Positions 43,827 to 52,732 of a stretch of DNA of 64,000 nucleotides are shown here, piece by piece. Made by a program: the position numbers and the translations under genes. This stretch comes from Hyphomicrobiales bacterium. Lineage in GTDB: Bacteria; Pseudomonadota; Alphaproteobacteria; Rhizobiales; Ancalomicrobiaceae. The notes under the pieces were generated by a model, which saw only the letters and a program-made list of their open reading frames with translations, did no database searches and was not told where the DNA came from. The DNA is taken from NCBI GenBank assembly GCA_021286855.1, contig JAJTBO010000004.1, forward strand, positions 111,539-175,538, given 5' to 3'. Positions within the stretch are counted from its first letter, which is position 1; each line of letters opens with the position of its first letter.

Positions 43827-44261
43827 ATGCTGATCAACCGACGCACCGTCCGGATCGAATGGGCCGACTGCGACGCCGCCGGCATCGTGTTCTATCCGAA
43901 CTATTTCTCGATGTTCGACAGCTCCACCCACCACCTCTTCGAGGCGGCCGGCTGGAAGAAGCGCGACCTGATCCGCGAGTTCGACATCGTCGGCTACCCG
44001 ATGGTCGACACCGGCGCGAAGTTCATGGTCCCGTCGACCTTCGGCGACGACGTGGTGATCGAGACGCAGGTCTCCGAATTCGGCCGGTCGAGCTTCAAGA
44101 TCGCCCATCGCCTGCTCAAGCCCGGCCCCGACGGCGCGGAGATCGTGGCGATCGAGGCCTGGGAGGCTCGCGTCTGGGTCGGCCGGCATCCCGACGACCC
44201 GACCAGGATGAAATCGCGTCCGATCCCGGAAGAGGTGATCCGACGGCTGAGCGCCGCGTGA
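43827..44261 (+). CDS. 4-hydroxybenzoyl-CoA thioesterase-like
   Basis: 144 residues from ATG 43827, chosen because GAGGTG ends 6 nt before it; a GTG at 43818 overlapping the SDR stop would add three residues. Hotdog fold with WADCDAAGIVFYPNYF. Asp16 corresponds to the catalytic Asp of the Pseudomonas 4-hydroxybenzoyl-CoA thioesterase. It would free the aromatic acid (4-hydroxybenzoate or vanillate) from CoA after side-chain shortening. This ends the catabolic part of the operon. Confidence 0.88.
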   Translation: MLINRRTVRIEWADCDAAGIVFYPNYFSMFDSSTHHLFEAAGWKKRDLIREFDIVGYPMVDTGAKFMVPSTFGDDVVIETQVSEFGRSSFKIAHRLLKPGPDGAEIVAIEAWEARVWVGRHPDDPTRMKSRPIPEEVIRRLSAA

Positions 44262-44331
44262 GGCGGCGGACGACGACCCGCGCGAAAAAAGACGCGGGCG
44301 TCGCGGAGGAAGCGACGAGGAGGAGGAAACC

Positions 44332-45486
44332 ATGTCCCAGTTCACCCGCCGCGCCCTGATGGGAGCGGTCTTCGCCGTGACGCTCGCCGGCGGCGCGGCC
44401 TTCGCCGACCAACCGACGATCAAGATCGGCGTGTCGATCTCGACCACCGGTCAGGGCGCGGCGCTCGGCATTCCGGAGAAGAACACGCTCGACATCGTGT
44501 CGCACGAGATCGGCGGCGCGAAGCTCGAGATCATCCAGCTCGACGACGCCGGCGATCCGACCAACGCCACCACCAACGCCCGCCGTCTCGTCGGCGAGGA
44601 CAAGGTCGACCTCCTGATCGGCTCGGCGGTGACGCCGGCGACGATGGCGGTGGCCGGGGTCGCCTTCGAGGCGGGCGTGCCGCATTTCGCGTTGTCGCCG
44701 ATGCCGTTCCAGCCGGGCCGGGAGAAGTGGACCTTCGTGATGCCGCAGCCGGTGCCGCTGATGGCCAAGGGGCTGTGGGAGGACATGAAGGCGAAGGGCG
44801 TCAAGTCGGTCGGCATCATCGGCTTCTCCGACAGTTGGGGCGACCTCTGGGTCAAGGAGTTCAAGGCCTCGGCCGAGCCGATGGGCCTGAAGATGGTCGC
44901 CGACGAACGCTATGCGCGCGCCGACACCTCGGTCGCCGGTCAGGTGCTGAAGCTGGTCGCGGCGCGGCCGGACGCGGTGCTGGTCGGCGCGTCCGGCACG
45001 GCGGCGGCGCTGCCGGTGATCTCCTTTCGCGAACGCGGCTTCGCCGGCCCGATCTACCAGACCCACGGCGCGGTCACCCACGCCTTCATCGGCATCGCCG
45101 GCAAGGCGGCGGAAGGGGTGATCTTCACCGCCGGTCCGGTGGTGGCGGCCGCCGCCCAGGCCGACGGCGCGCTCACCAAGGCGCCCGGCGTCGCCTATAC
45201 CGCGGCATACGAGGCCAAGTACGGGCCGAAGTCGGTGACGCAGTTCGGCGCGCACATGAACGACGTGTTCGAGGCCTTGAAGCGGATCGTGCCGGTGGCG
45301 CTGAAGACCGCCGAGCCGGGCACGCCGGAGTTCCGCGACGCGCTTCGCCGGGCGGCGGAGAGCGAGAAGGAGATCGCCGCCAGCCAGGCGGTCTACAACT
45401 GGACGCCGACGAACCACTACGGCGTCGACGATCGCGGCCGTGTCCTGATCACCGTGAAGAACGGCGACTGGGCGATCGCGAAGTGA
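44332..45486 (+). CDS. Periplasmic branched-chain-type ABC binding protein for aromatic acid (CouP-like)
   Basis: 384 residues. Signal FTRRALMGAVFAVTLAGGAAFA (Arg-Arg start, Sec or Tat) cleaved after AFA. Family of leucine/isoleucine/valine-type receptors: IKIGVSISTTGQGAALG, then LDDAGDPTNATTNARRLV and VDLLIGSAVTP. Last gene of the plus-strand operon. The matching permeases and ATPases are on the opposite, convergent operon, so binding protein and membrane parts are regulated by separate but like promoters. In Rhodopseudomonas palustris a similar transporter imports p-coumarate. Confidence 0.87.
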   Translation: MSQFTRRALMGAVFAVTLAGGAAFADQPTIKIGVSISTTGQGAALGIPEKNTLDIVSHEIGGAKLEIIQLDDAGDPTNATTNARRLVGEDKVDLLIGSAVTPATMAVAGVAFEAGVPHFALSPMPFQPGREKWTFVMPQPVPLMAKGLWEDMKAKGVKSVGIIGFSDSWGDLWVKEFKASAEPMGLKMVADERYARADTSVAGQVLKLVAARPDAVLVGASGTAAALPVISFRERGFAGPIYQTHGAVTHAFIGIAGKAAEGVIFTAGPVVAAAAQADGALTKAPGVAYTAAYEAKYGPKSVTQFGAHMNDVFEALKRIVPVALKTAEPGTPEFRDALRRAAESEKEIAASQAVYNWTPTNHYGVDDRGRVLITVKNGDWAIAK

Positions 45487-45562
45487 CCCCCCTCCGGCGC
45501 GGACCGCCTCTCGGGCCGTCTGCGCCGGACCTCCCGGAAGACCACCTCGCCCCCCGCGTCGG

Positions 45563-45640
45563 CCCGCCAGCGCGGGTTTTCTCGTTCCTTTCGACGCCTA
45601 CGCAACGGCGCGACGCGAAACGCCCGGCCGAAGCCGGGCG
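45563..45640. terminator. Two stem-loops between convergent operons
   Basis: CCCGC/GCGGG (45563-45567 with 45572-45576) followed by TTTT ends the rightward operon. CGCCCGGC/GCCGGGCG (45621-45628 with 45633-45640, loop CGAA) lies 36 nt after the stop of the leftward acyl-CoA dehydrogenase gene and probably serves that side. Confidence 0.7.
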
Positions 45641-45675
45641 TCGCGCGTTCGGCCGGAAACCGTTCGACCCGCCCC

Positions 45676-47409
45676 TCACCCGAGTCCGGCGAGCGCGCGG
45701 CAGTCGTCGAGCGAGCGGTCGGGCGAGAGGATCTGCGTCAGCAGGCTCGACGCCTCGACCGCCAGATCTTCGGCGAAGATGCGGGCGCGGCGGGCCCAGA
45801 CGCCATCGTCCTTCGCCTCGCGCGCCGCGCCGCGGGCGAGCAGCGCGCCGCCGACGGCGAGGCCGAAGAGGCGCAGGAAAGTCGAGGCGACGAGCAGGCG
45901 CGCGGCCTCGTCGGCGGTCGCGGCGAGGAGATGGGCGGCGGCGGCCTCGAGCGCGTCGAGCGCGGCGTCGAGACGGGCGGCGGAGGGGCCGAGCGCGACG
46001 CGGGCGGCGGCGACGTCGGCGCGGGTCTCGGCGAGGAGGCGGGCGACGTCGGCGCCGCCGTCGCGGCCGAGCTTGCGGGTGACGAGGTCGATCGCCTGGA
46101 TGGCGTTGGTCCCCTCGTAGATCGGCGCGATGCGGATGTCGCGGAAGAGCTGGGCCGCGCCGGTCTCCTCGACGAAGCCCATGCCGCCGTGGACCTGGAC
46201 GCCGAGCGAGGCGACCTCGCAGCCGACGTCGGTCGAAAACGCCTTGACGACCGGCGTGAGCAGGCTCGCCCGCGCCTCGCCGGCGGCGCGGATCTCGGCC
46301 GTCGCGCCGGCGTGGGCGACGTCGATGGCGGAGGCCGCGGCATAAGCGAGCGCCCGGACCGCCGCGGTCAGCGCGCTCATCCGGGCCAGCGTCCGGGCGA
46401 CGTCCGGGTGCGCGGCGATCGGGGCGGGCGCGGGGAAGCCGCTCGCGCGGCCCTGCTTGCGTTCGAGAGCGTAGGCGCGGGCCTTCTGCGTCGCCTTCTC
46501 GGCGATCGCAACGCCCTGCAGGCCGGTCGCCAGCCGCGCCTCGTTCATCATCGTGAACATGCAGGCGAGGCCTTCGTTCTCGCGGCCGACGAGCCAGCCG
46601 ATCGCGCCGCTGGCGTCGCCGTAGACCATGGCGCAGGTCGGCGAGCCCTTGATGCCGAGCTTGTGCTCGACGCCGGCGCAGCGGACGTCGTTGCGGCTCC
46701 CGAGCGAGCCGTCGTCGTTCACGAAGACCTTCGGCACGAGGAAGAGCGAGATCCCCTTCACCCCGGCCGGCGCGTCGGGGAGGCGGGCGAGGACGAGATG
46801 GATCACGTTCTCGGCGAGGTCGTGCTCGCCGAAGGTGATGAAGATCTTCTGGCCGACGATCCGGTAGGTCCCGTCGCCGACCGGAGTGGCGCGGGTGCGA
46901 AGTAGGCCGACGTCGGAGCCGGCCTGCGGCTCGGTCAGGTTCATCGTGCCGGTCCAGGTTCCGGCGACGAGGTTCGGCAGATAGGTCGCCTTCAGGTCGT
47001 CGGACGCATGGGCGGCGATCGCCTGCGCCGCGCCCTGGCTCAGGACCGGCAGGGTGGAGAGCGCCATGCAGGCCGAGGTCAGCATCTCCATGGTCGCCGT
47101 GGCGACGGCGGTCGGCAGGCCGGAGCCGCCGAAGGCCTCGGACAGAGCGACCGCGTTCCAGCCGGCCGCCGCCCAATCGGCGTAGACCTCGCGAAAGCCC
47201 GGAGGACAGACGACCGCGCCGTCGTTCCAACTCGCCCCGACCGTGTCGGAGGTTCGATCGAGCGGGGCGACACGCGCCTCGCAGAAGCGGCCGGCCTCGT
47301 CGAGGACGGCGCGGAGATCGTCCGCCGCCATCGGCTGCGGCGCACCGTGGAAGGGCGCGATCTCGGTCAGGGTGAAGAGAATGTCGTCGATCGGCGCGCG
47401 CCAGGTCAT
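45676..47409 (-). CDS. Acyl-CoA dehydrogenase, long form with C-terminal extension
   Basis: 577 residues; AAGGA lies 8 nt before ATG 47409. N-terminal APIDDILFTL, then the FAD region with NLTEPQAGSDVG and GQKIFITFGEHD. The C-terminal alpha domain holds QVHGGMGFVEE and the YEGTNAIQAIDL motif of the active-site loop. The last 130 residues match the extra acyl-CoA dehydrogenase C-terminal domain of the FadE-like group. It would oxidise a saturated acyl-CoA, possibly hydrocinnamoyl- or dihydrocoumaroyl-CoA, feeding the hydratase. Last gene of the livH-livMG-livF operon, 20 nt after livF. Confidence 0.88.
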   Translation of the reverse strand: MTWRAPIDDILFTLTEIAPFHGAPQPMAADDLRAVLDEAGRFCEARVAPLDRTSDTVGASWNDGAVVCPPGFREVYADWAAAGWNAVALSEAFGGSGLPTAVATATMEMLTSACMALSTLPVLSQGAAQAIAAHASDDLKATYLPNLVAGTWTGTMNLTEPQAGSDVGLLRTRATPVGDGTYRIVGQKIFITFGEHDLAENVIHLVLARLPDAPAGVKGISLFLVPKVFVNDDGSLGSRNDVRCAGVEHKLGIKGSPTCAMVYGDASGAIGWLVGRENEGLACMFTMMNEARLATGLQGVAIAEKATQKARAYALERKQGRASGFPAPAPIAAHPDVARTLARMSALTAAVRALAYAAASAIDVAHAGATAEIRAAGEARASLLTPVVKAFSTDVGCEVASLGVQVHGGMGFVEETGAAQLFRDIRIAPIYEGTNAIQAIDLVTRKLGRDGGADVARLLAETRADVAAARVALGPSAARLDAALDALEAAAAHLLAATADEAARLLVASTFLRLFGLAVGGALLARGAAREAKDDGVWARRARIFAEDLAVEASSLLTQILSPDRSLDDCRALAGLG

Positions 47410-47429
47410 GAGGTCGTCCTTCGCAGCGG

Positions 47430-48146
47430 TCAATGGAAACCGAGATAGCTCTCGACGATGCGATCGTCCGCCGCGAGCGCGGCGGCGGGGCCGGAGGCGA
47501 CGGTCTCGCCGAGCTCCATGACGTGGCCGTGGTCGGCGGCGGCGAGCGCGGCGCGGGCGTTCTGCTCGACGAGCAGGACGGCGACGCCGGTCGCTCTCAG
47601 ATCGGCGACGATGCGGAAGATGTCGGCGACGATGCGCGGGGCGAGGCCCAGGCTCGGCTCGTCGAGCATCAAGAGCTTCGGCCGGCTCATCAGGGCGCGA
47701 CCCATGGCGAGCATCTGGCGCTCGCCGCCCGACATGGTGCCGGCGAGCTGGTCGCGGCGCTCCTTCAGACGGGGGAAGCGGTCGTAGACCTCGGCGATCG
47801 TGTCCCGGGCGACGGCGCGAGGCGCGCGGAAACCGCCGAGCACCAGATTGTCCTCGACCGTCATGGTCGAGAAGAGCTCCCGCCGCTCCGGCACCAGACA
47901 GAGGCCGAGGCCGACGCGCTCCTCGACGCCGAGGCGGGCGAGGTCGCGGCCGGCGAAGCGGACGCACCCTTCGGCGATCGGCAGAGCGCCCATCGTGGCG
48001 TTGAGCAGCGTCGACTTGCCGGCGCCGTTGGCGCCGATCACGGTGACGATCTCGCCGGCATGGACACGCAGAGAGACGCCGCGGACGGCGCGCACCTTGC
48101 CGTAGGCGACGGCGACGCCGTCGATGTCGAGGAGCGCTTCGCTCAT
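47430..48146 (-). CDS. livF: Branched-chain-type ABC transporter ATPase LivF (set 1)
   Basis: 238 residues. Walker A GANGAGKST at 38-46, signature MSGGERQM, Walker B LLMLDEPSLGL and VEQNARAAL with the switch region typical of LivF. Energises uptake of the ligand bound by the protein at 44332-45486. Start overlaps the livMG stop by 4 nt. Confidence 0.92.
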   Translation of the reverse strand: MSEALLDIDGVAVAYGKVRAVRGVSLRVHAGEIVTVIGANGAGKSTLLNATMGALPIAEGCVRFAGRDLARLGVEERVGLGLCLVPERRELFSTMTVEDNLVLGGFRAPRAVARDTIAEVYDRFPRLKERRDQLAGTMSGGERQMLAMGRALMSRPKLLMLDEPSLGLAPRIVADIFRIVADLRATGVAVLLVEQNARAALAAADHGHVMELGETVASGPAAALAADDRIVESYLGFH

Positions 48147-49912
48147 GCCACGCCTCCGAGATAGGCCTCGAGCACCGCCGGGTCGGTCTTGACCTGATCG
48201 GGCGGGCCCTCCGCGATCTTGGTCCCGAAGTCGAGGACGACGATGCGATCGGCGAGCCCCATCACGAAGCCCATGTCGTGTTCGACGAGCAGCACGCTCA
48301 TGCCCTCGGCGCGCAGTTTCGTCAGCAACTCGGCGAGCGCCTGTTTTTCGAAGTGACGCAGGCCGGCGGCCGGCTCGTCGAGGAGCAGGAGGGCCGGATC
48401 CATGGCGAGCGCCCGAGCGATCTCGACGACGCGCTGTTGACCGAGCGCCAGCGCGCCGGCCGGCCTGGCGAGATGCTCGCCGAGGCCGACGCGGTCGAGC
48501 TGGGCCGCCGCCTCGGCGAGGAGACGTGCCTCGTCGCGGCGATCGAGACGGAACATCGCGGCGAGGAGGCCGGCGCGGCCGCGCAGGTGCGCGCCCATGG
48601 CGACGTTCTCCAGCACCGTCATCTCCGGCTCCAGCTTGACGTGCTGGAAGGTGCGGGCGAGGCCGCGGGCGGCGATCGTCTGCGGCGCCGAGCCGGAGAT
48701 CTCGACGCCGTCGAAGCTCACCCGACCGGCGGTCAGCCCGGCGACGCCGGTGACGAGGTTGAAGGTGGTGCTCTTGCCGGCCCCGTTCGGACCGATCAGG
48801 GCGACGATCTCGCCGCGGCCGACGGAGAAGGTGACGTCGTTGACGGCGGTGAGGCCGCCGAACTGCTTGCGGGCGCGGTCGAGCGTCAGGAGCGGACGGG
48901 CGCGGTCGCCACCGCCGAGGGCGCGGCGCGGCAACGGCTCGGCAGTGGCCGGACGGACGCGCGGCGCGGCCTTCAGGAGGCGGGCGAGATGCGGCCAGAG
49001 GCCGTCCCGCGCGACCTGCAGGAGTACGACCAACACGACGCCGAAGACGACGCCCTCGAGCTGCAGCGCGTTGCCGAAGAGCGCCGGCACGACGCGTTGC
49101 AGCGCCTCCTTCAGGAGGGTGACCAGACCCGCGCCGAGGATCGCCCCCCAGATCTGGCCGGAGCCGCCGACCACCGCCATGAACAGATATTCGATGCCGG
49201 CGTTGAGACCGAACGGGGCCGGGGTGACGGTGCGCTGGACATGGGCGTAGAGCCAGCCGGAGAGGCCGGCGAGCAGCGCCGCCCAGACGAAGACGACGAG
49301 TTTCGTCCGGCTCGTGTCGACGCCGAAGGCTTCGGCCGCGATCCGCCCCTTGCGCAGGGCGCGGACGCCGCGGCCGATGCGGCTGTCGAGGAGATGGGTG
49401 GTGAGCACGCCGGCGAGGATCACCGCGATCCAGATCACCACATGGGCGGCGCGCGGATCGACCAGCGACCAGCCGGCGAGGCTCAAGGGCGGCACGCCGG
49501 AGATGCCGTCGTGGCGGCCGAGCAGCTCGAGCTTGCCGAAAAGATAATAGAGCGACAGACCCCAGGCGATGGTGCCGAGCGGCAGGAAGTGGCCGGAGAG
49601 GCGGACGGTGATCAGGCCGAGCACGGCGGCGGCGAGGCCGACGACGGCGAGCGCCACCGGCAGGCTCGCCCAGGGCGACCAGCCCCAGACGGTGGTCAGC
49701 ACCGCGGTCGTATAGGCGCCGAAGCCGCAGAAGGCGGCCTGGCCGAAGGAGGTCATGCCGCCGACGCCGGTGAGCAACACCAGCCCCATGGCGACGAGGG
49801 CGGCGAGGCCGACGTTGCCGAGCAGGGTGATCCAGAAGATCGGCACGCCGGGGACGATCGGGGCGAGCGCCAGGACGGCGACGAAGAGCAGAAGGGCGTG
49901 ACGCGGGCTCAT
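48143..49912 (-). CDS. LivM-LivG fusion: ABC permease joined to ATPase (set 1)
   Basis: 589 residues. Residues 1-310 are a LivM-type permease with about 9 hydrophobic segments (GVGGMTSFGQAAFCGFGAY is characteristic). A short Pro/Arg-rich linker leads to a LivG-type ATPase from about 345, with GPNGAGKST, signature region LALGQQRVVE and Walker B LLLLDEPAAGL. The LSGGQ-like motif is the LivG variant. ATG 49912 lies 2 nt after the livH stop. Confidence 0.92.
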   Translation of the reverse strand: MSPRHALLLFVAVLALAPIVPGVPIFWITLLGNVGLAALVAMGLVLLTGVGGMTSFGQAAFCGFGAYTTAVLTTVWGWSPWASLPVALAVVGLAAAVLGLITVRLSGHFLPLGTIAWGLSLYYLFGKLELLGRHDGISGVPPLSLAGWSLVDPRAAHVVIWIAVILAGVLTTHLLDSRIGRGVRALRKGRIAAEAFGVDTSRTKLVVFVWAALLAGLSGWLYAHVQRTVTPAPFGLNAGIEYLFMAVVGGSGQIWGAILGAGLVTLLKEALQRVVPALFGNALQLEGVVFGVVLVVLLQVARDGLWPHLARLLKAAPRVRPATAEPLPRRALGGGDRARPLLTLDRARKQFGGLTAVNDVTFSVGRGEIVALIGPNGAGKSTTFNLVTGVAGLTAGRVSFDGVEISGSAPQTIAARGLARTFQHVKLEPEMTVLENVAMGAHLRGRAGLLAAMFRLDRRDEARLLAEAAAQLDRVGLGEHLARPAGALALGQQRVVEIARALAMDPALLLLDEPAAGLRHFEKQALAELLTKLRAEGMSVLLVEHDMGFVMGLADRIVVLDFGTKIAEGPPDQVKTDPAVLEAYLGGVA

Positions 49913-49914
49913 GA

Positions 49915-50955
49915 TCAGTCCTCCTCCTCGACGTGAACCTGCTTCAGCGATCGCCACATCAGCACTGGAAGGATCAGCATGAAGACGACGATCTCCTTGA
50001 GGTCGGAGGCGAAGAAGGAGGCGAAGGCCTCGACCACGCCGACCGCGAAGGCGGCCGCGGCGGTCAGCGGCCAGCTGGCCAGCCCGGCGATGATCGCCGC
50101 GACGAAGCCCTTGAGGCCGATCAGGAAGCCGGTGTCGTAGTAGATCGTCGTCATCGGCGCGACGAGGACGCCGGAGAGCGCGCCGACGATCGCCGCGAGG
50201 CCGAAGGCGAGCGAACCGGCGAAGCCGGTGCGGATGCCGACGAGGCGCGCGCCGAGCCGATTGACCGCCGTGGCGCGCAGCGCCTTGCCCCACAGCGAAC
50301 GCTCGAAGAAGAGCCACAGCGCGGCGACGGCGACGATCGTCACGGCGTAGACCCACAGGCTCTGGCCGGTGACGAGAAGCGGCCCGACGGCGAGCGTCAG
50401 ATCCGACATGGCCGGAGCGCGCAGGCCCTCCGCGCCGAAGAAGACGAGACCGAGCCCGACCAGAGCGAGATGGACGCCGACGGCGGTGATCAGCAGGGTC
50501 AGCACCGAGGCGCCGGCGATCGGCCGGAAGGCGACCCGGTAGACCAACGGTCCGAGCGGACCGACCAGCGCCAGGGTGGCGGCGAAATGCGCCGCCGGGC
50601 CGAAACCGCGTCCGGCGACGAAGACCGCCGCTCCGGCGAGGAGCCCGGGGACGGCGAGGTCGAAGAAGACGACGCGCGGCAGGCGGGCGGCGAGCGCGCG
50701 GTCGCGGATCGCCTCGACGAGGTCGAAGAGGAAGGCGAGGCCGGCGAAGGCGAGGAGCAGCCAGACGGTGCCGGGCAGACGCCCGGCCTCGAACAGGGCG
50801 TAGGTCAGCGCGCCGAAGGCGACGAACTCGCCCTGCGGGATGAAGATCACCCGCGTCACCGCGAAGACCAGGACGAGCGCCAATCCGAGCAGCGCATAGA
50901 TCGCCCCGTTCGTGATACCGTCCTGGAGAAGAAAGAGCAGAATCGTGCCGTCCAC
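49915..50955 (-). CDS. livH: Branched-chain-type ABC permease LivH (set 1)
   Basis: 346 residues from GTG 50955. Hydrophobic throughout; begins LLFLLQDGITNGAIYALLGL and VIFIPQGEFVAFGALTYAL, typical of LivH. A longer open frame to 51090 is possible but lacks membrane character. First gene of the leftward operon livH-livMG-livF-acyl-CoA dehydrogenase. Its promoter lies in the region shared with the MarR gene. Confidence 0.9.
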   Translation of the reverse strand: MDGTILLFLLQDGITNGAIYALLGLALVLVFAVTRVIFIPQGEFVAFGALTYALFEAGRLPGTVWLLLAFAGLAFLFDLVEAIRDRALAARLPRVVFFDLAVPGLLAGAAVFVAGRGFGPAAHFAATLALVGPLGPLVYRVAFRPIAGASVLTLLITAVGVHLALVGLGLVFFGAEGLRAPAMSDLTLAVGPLLVTGQSLWVYAVTIVAVAALWLFFERSLWGKALRATAVNRLGARLVGIRTGFAGSLAFGLAAIVGALSGVLVAPMTTIYYDTGFLIGLKGFVAAIIAGLASWPLTAAAAFAVGVVEAFASFFASDLKEIVVFMLILPVLMWRSLKQVHVEEED

Positions 50956-51064
50956 CGGTCGTCGCCCCCCTCGCGAACACGTGCGGGCGCAGCCGACCGC
51001 AAGGCGGACGACGCGAGAATTCTGCGAATTCAAAGGGACGAAGCGTCCCTCCCCGGAGTGCTCT

Positions 51065-51093
51065 TCGTTATTTGATATACGCCATAACAATTA
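51065..51093. promoter_or_regulatory. Operator-like half-sites between livH and the MarR gene
   Basis: TCGTTAT at 51065-51071 and ATAACAATTA at 51084-51093, the same half-sites as at 38958-38979 but with a 12-nt rather than 5-nt gap. Leftward -35/-10 candidates (TTGCTC, TATGGC) and a rightward TATAAG at 51099-51104 overlap this zone. Confidence 0.6.
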
Positions 51094-51156
51094 TCGACTA
51101 TAAGAGCAAGGCCGGACGGGGCGGGATCGCCGCTCGGTCCGTGCGAGAGGCGAACA

Positions 51157-51693
51157 ATGGACGCATACGACAGCGACGAGCGGACGAGCGGCGCGGCCAC
51201 GACGCCGGGGCGGCGAAGCCGGAGGACGGCGGCGGATCTCGACGAGACGGCGGAGAGCGGCGGCGATCTCGATCTGTCCGGCCTGACCGGCGTCGTCGGC
51301 TATCGCCTCCGGCGGGCGCAGCTCGCGGTGTTCGAAGACTTCAACCGCCGCTTCCAGCGGTTCGATCTGAAGCCGGCGCAATATTCCGCGCTGCTGGTGA
51401 TCGGCGACAATCCGGGCCGCAAACAATCCGAGATCGCCGCGGCGCTCGGCATCCAACGGCCGAACTTCGTCGCGATGTTGGACGAGTTGGAGCGCCGCGG
51501 GTTGGCCGAGCGGACCCGTTCGACCACGGATCGGCGCAGCCATGCCGTCGTCCTCACCGAGCACGGGCGGCGGCTGCTCGCCGAAGCCCGCGCCGAACAG
51601 GCGCAGCAGGAGACGGACCTCGGCGACCTGCTCGGTCCGGGCGGGCGCGACGCCCTGGTGTCGCTGCTGCACCGGTTGACGCAGGCCGAGTGA
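51157..51693 (+). CDS. MarR family regulator, CouR-like
   Basis: 178 residues. Disordered charged N terminus (1-50), then a winged-helix MarR domain with LKPAQYSALLVIGDNPG, the recognition helix QSEIAAALGIQRPNFVAMLDELE and the wing RSTTDRRSHAVVLTE. Divergent from the livH operon. CouR of R. palustris is a MarR repressor relieved by p-coumaroyl-CoA; the same logic fits here because the ligase is in the regulated operon. Ligand is inferred. Confidence 0.87.
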   Translation: MDAYDSDERTSGAATTPGRRSRRTAADLDETAESGGDLDLSGLTGVVGYRLRRAQLAVFEDFNRRFQRFDLKPAQYSALLVIGDNPGRKQSEIAAALGIQRPNFVAMLDELERRGLAERTRSTTDRRSHAVVLTEHGRRLLAEARAEQAQQETDLGDLLGPGGRDALVSLLHRLTQAE

Positions 51694-51833
51694 GGCGACC
51701 GATATCGACCTTTTGTTCGACGGGCGAACACACAGCCGGTGACGACGCCCGCCTCGATCGGAGACACTTCCGGCAAGATCAAACAAACGGCCGTTCGTAA
51801 GAGCGCCGACCCAGGGAAAGGAACGCCGACATC

Positions 51834-52643
51834 ATGACCCTCGCGAACATCGTGGTTCACCTCGATTCGAGCCCGCGCGCCGCGGCCCGCGTCGCGTTGG
51901 CGGTGAAGCTTGCGGCCCGTCACGGCGCCCGGCTGACCGGCCTCTTCGCCGAGACGGTCTCGGCGCATCGGGTCGGCGTCGTCGCCTCCTGGCCGCCGGC
52001 CGAACACGTCGCGGCGGTCGCCGCGGCGCGTGACGCCTTCGTCGCGGCGACGGCGACGCTCGGCGATCGCGCCCGCTTCATCGACGTCAACCGGGGCGGC
52101 GAACAGGAAATTTTGCTCCGGACGACCGACATCGCGCGCGCCTTCGATCTCGTCGTGCTCGGTCAGCACGAGGAGGGCGGGCGCACGCCGGCCGATCTGG
52201 CCGAGCACCTGATCCTGGAGGGCGGCCGCCCGGTCCTGGTGGTGCCCTATGCCGGAACCTACGAGGATCTCGGCCACCGGCCGCTGTTCGCCTGGCATCG
52301 CTCGCGCGGCGCGGCGCGGTCGCTGCACGACGCCCTGCCGCTGATCGCGGCCGGCGCCGACGCGCTGGTGGTGGAAGCCGGCCGCATGGGCGAGGCGGCC
52401 GACGAGTTCGCCGATCTCGTGGTCGCCGATCTTGCCGCCCACGGGATCTCGGCGCGTTTCCAGACGATCGTCGTGGAAGAGGTCAAGCTGATGGACATGC
52501 TGCTCAATCAGGCGGCCGACCATTCCGCCGACCTGATGGCGATCGGCGCCTTCGATTCGACCGGTTTCGCCTTCCTCGGCCGCGGCTCGGGCACCCGCTA
52601 CGTGCTGCGCCACATGACGCTGCCGGTGCTGTTCTCGCACTGA
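51834..52643 (+). CDS. Universal stress protein, two tandem UspA domains
   Basis: 269 residues. Domain 1 begins TLANIVVHLDSSPRAAARV, with DLVVLGQHEEGG; domain 2 ends with DLMAIGAFDSTGFAFLGRGS and YVLRHMTLPVLFSH. The GxxGS-type ATP loop at the end is degenerate (GRGSGTRYVL). A two-domain UspA near aromatic catabolic genes is common, with unknown specific role. Followed by a strong terminator. Confidence 0.88.
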   Translation: MTLANIVVHLDSSPRAAARVALAVKLAARHGARLTGLFAETVSAHRVGVVASWPPAEHVAAVAAARDAFVAATATLGDRARFIDVNRGGEQEILLRTTDIARAFDLVVLGQHEEGGRTPADLAEHLILEGGRPVLVVPYAGTYEDLGHRPLFAWHRSRGAARSLHDALPLIAAGADALVVEAGRMGEAADEFADLVVADLAAHGISARFQTIVVEEVKLMDMLLNQAADHSADLMAIGAFDSTGFAFLGRGSGTRYVLRHMTLPVLFSH

Positions 52644-52655
52644 TCCTCGACGAAC

Positions 52656-52690
52656 GAAGGGCCGGACCCTCCGGGGGGATCCGGCCCTTC
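52656..52690. terminator. Strong stem-loop between convergent genes
   Basis: GAAGGGCCGGA (52656-52666) pairs with TCCGGCCCTTC (52680-52690), 11 bp, 13-nt loop. It ends the stress-protein transcript and may act on the leftward operon as well. Confidence 0.8.
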
Positions 52691-52732
52691 TCGTCTCGCG
52701 CCTCCGGGAGGAGGAGGCCGACGGAGACGTCC

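Noticed and set aside
45449..47230. Arg/Pro-rich frame overlapping the acyl-CoA dehydrogenase
   Set aside because: Out-of-frame reading of a convincing gene; extreme composition and no motif.
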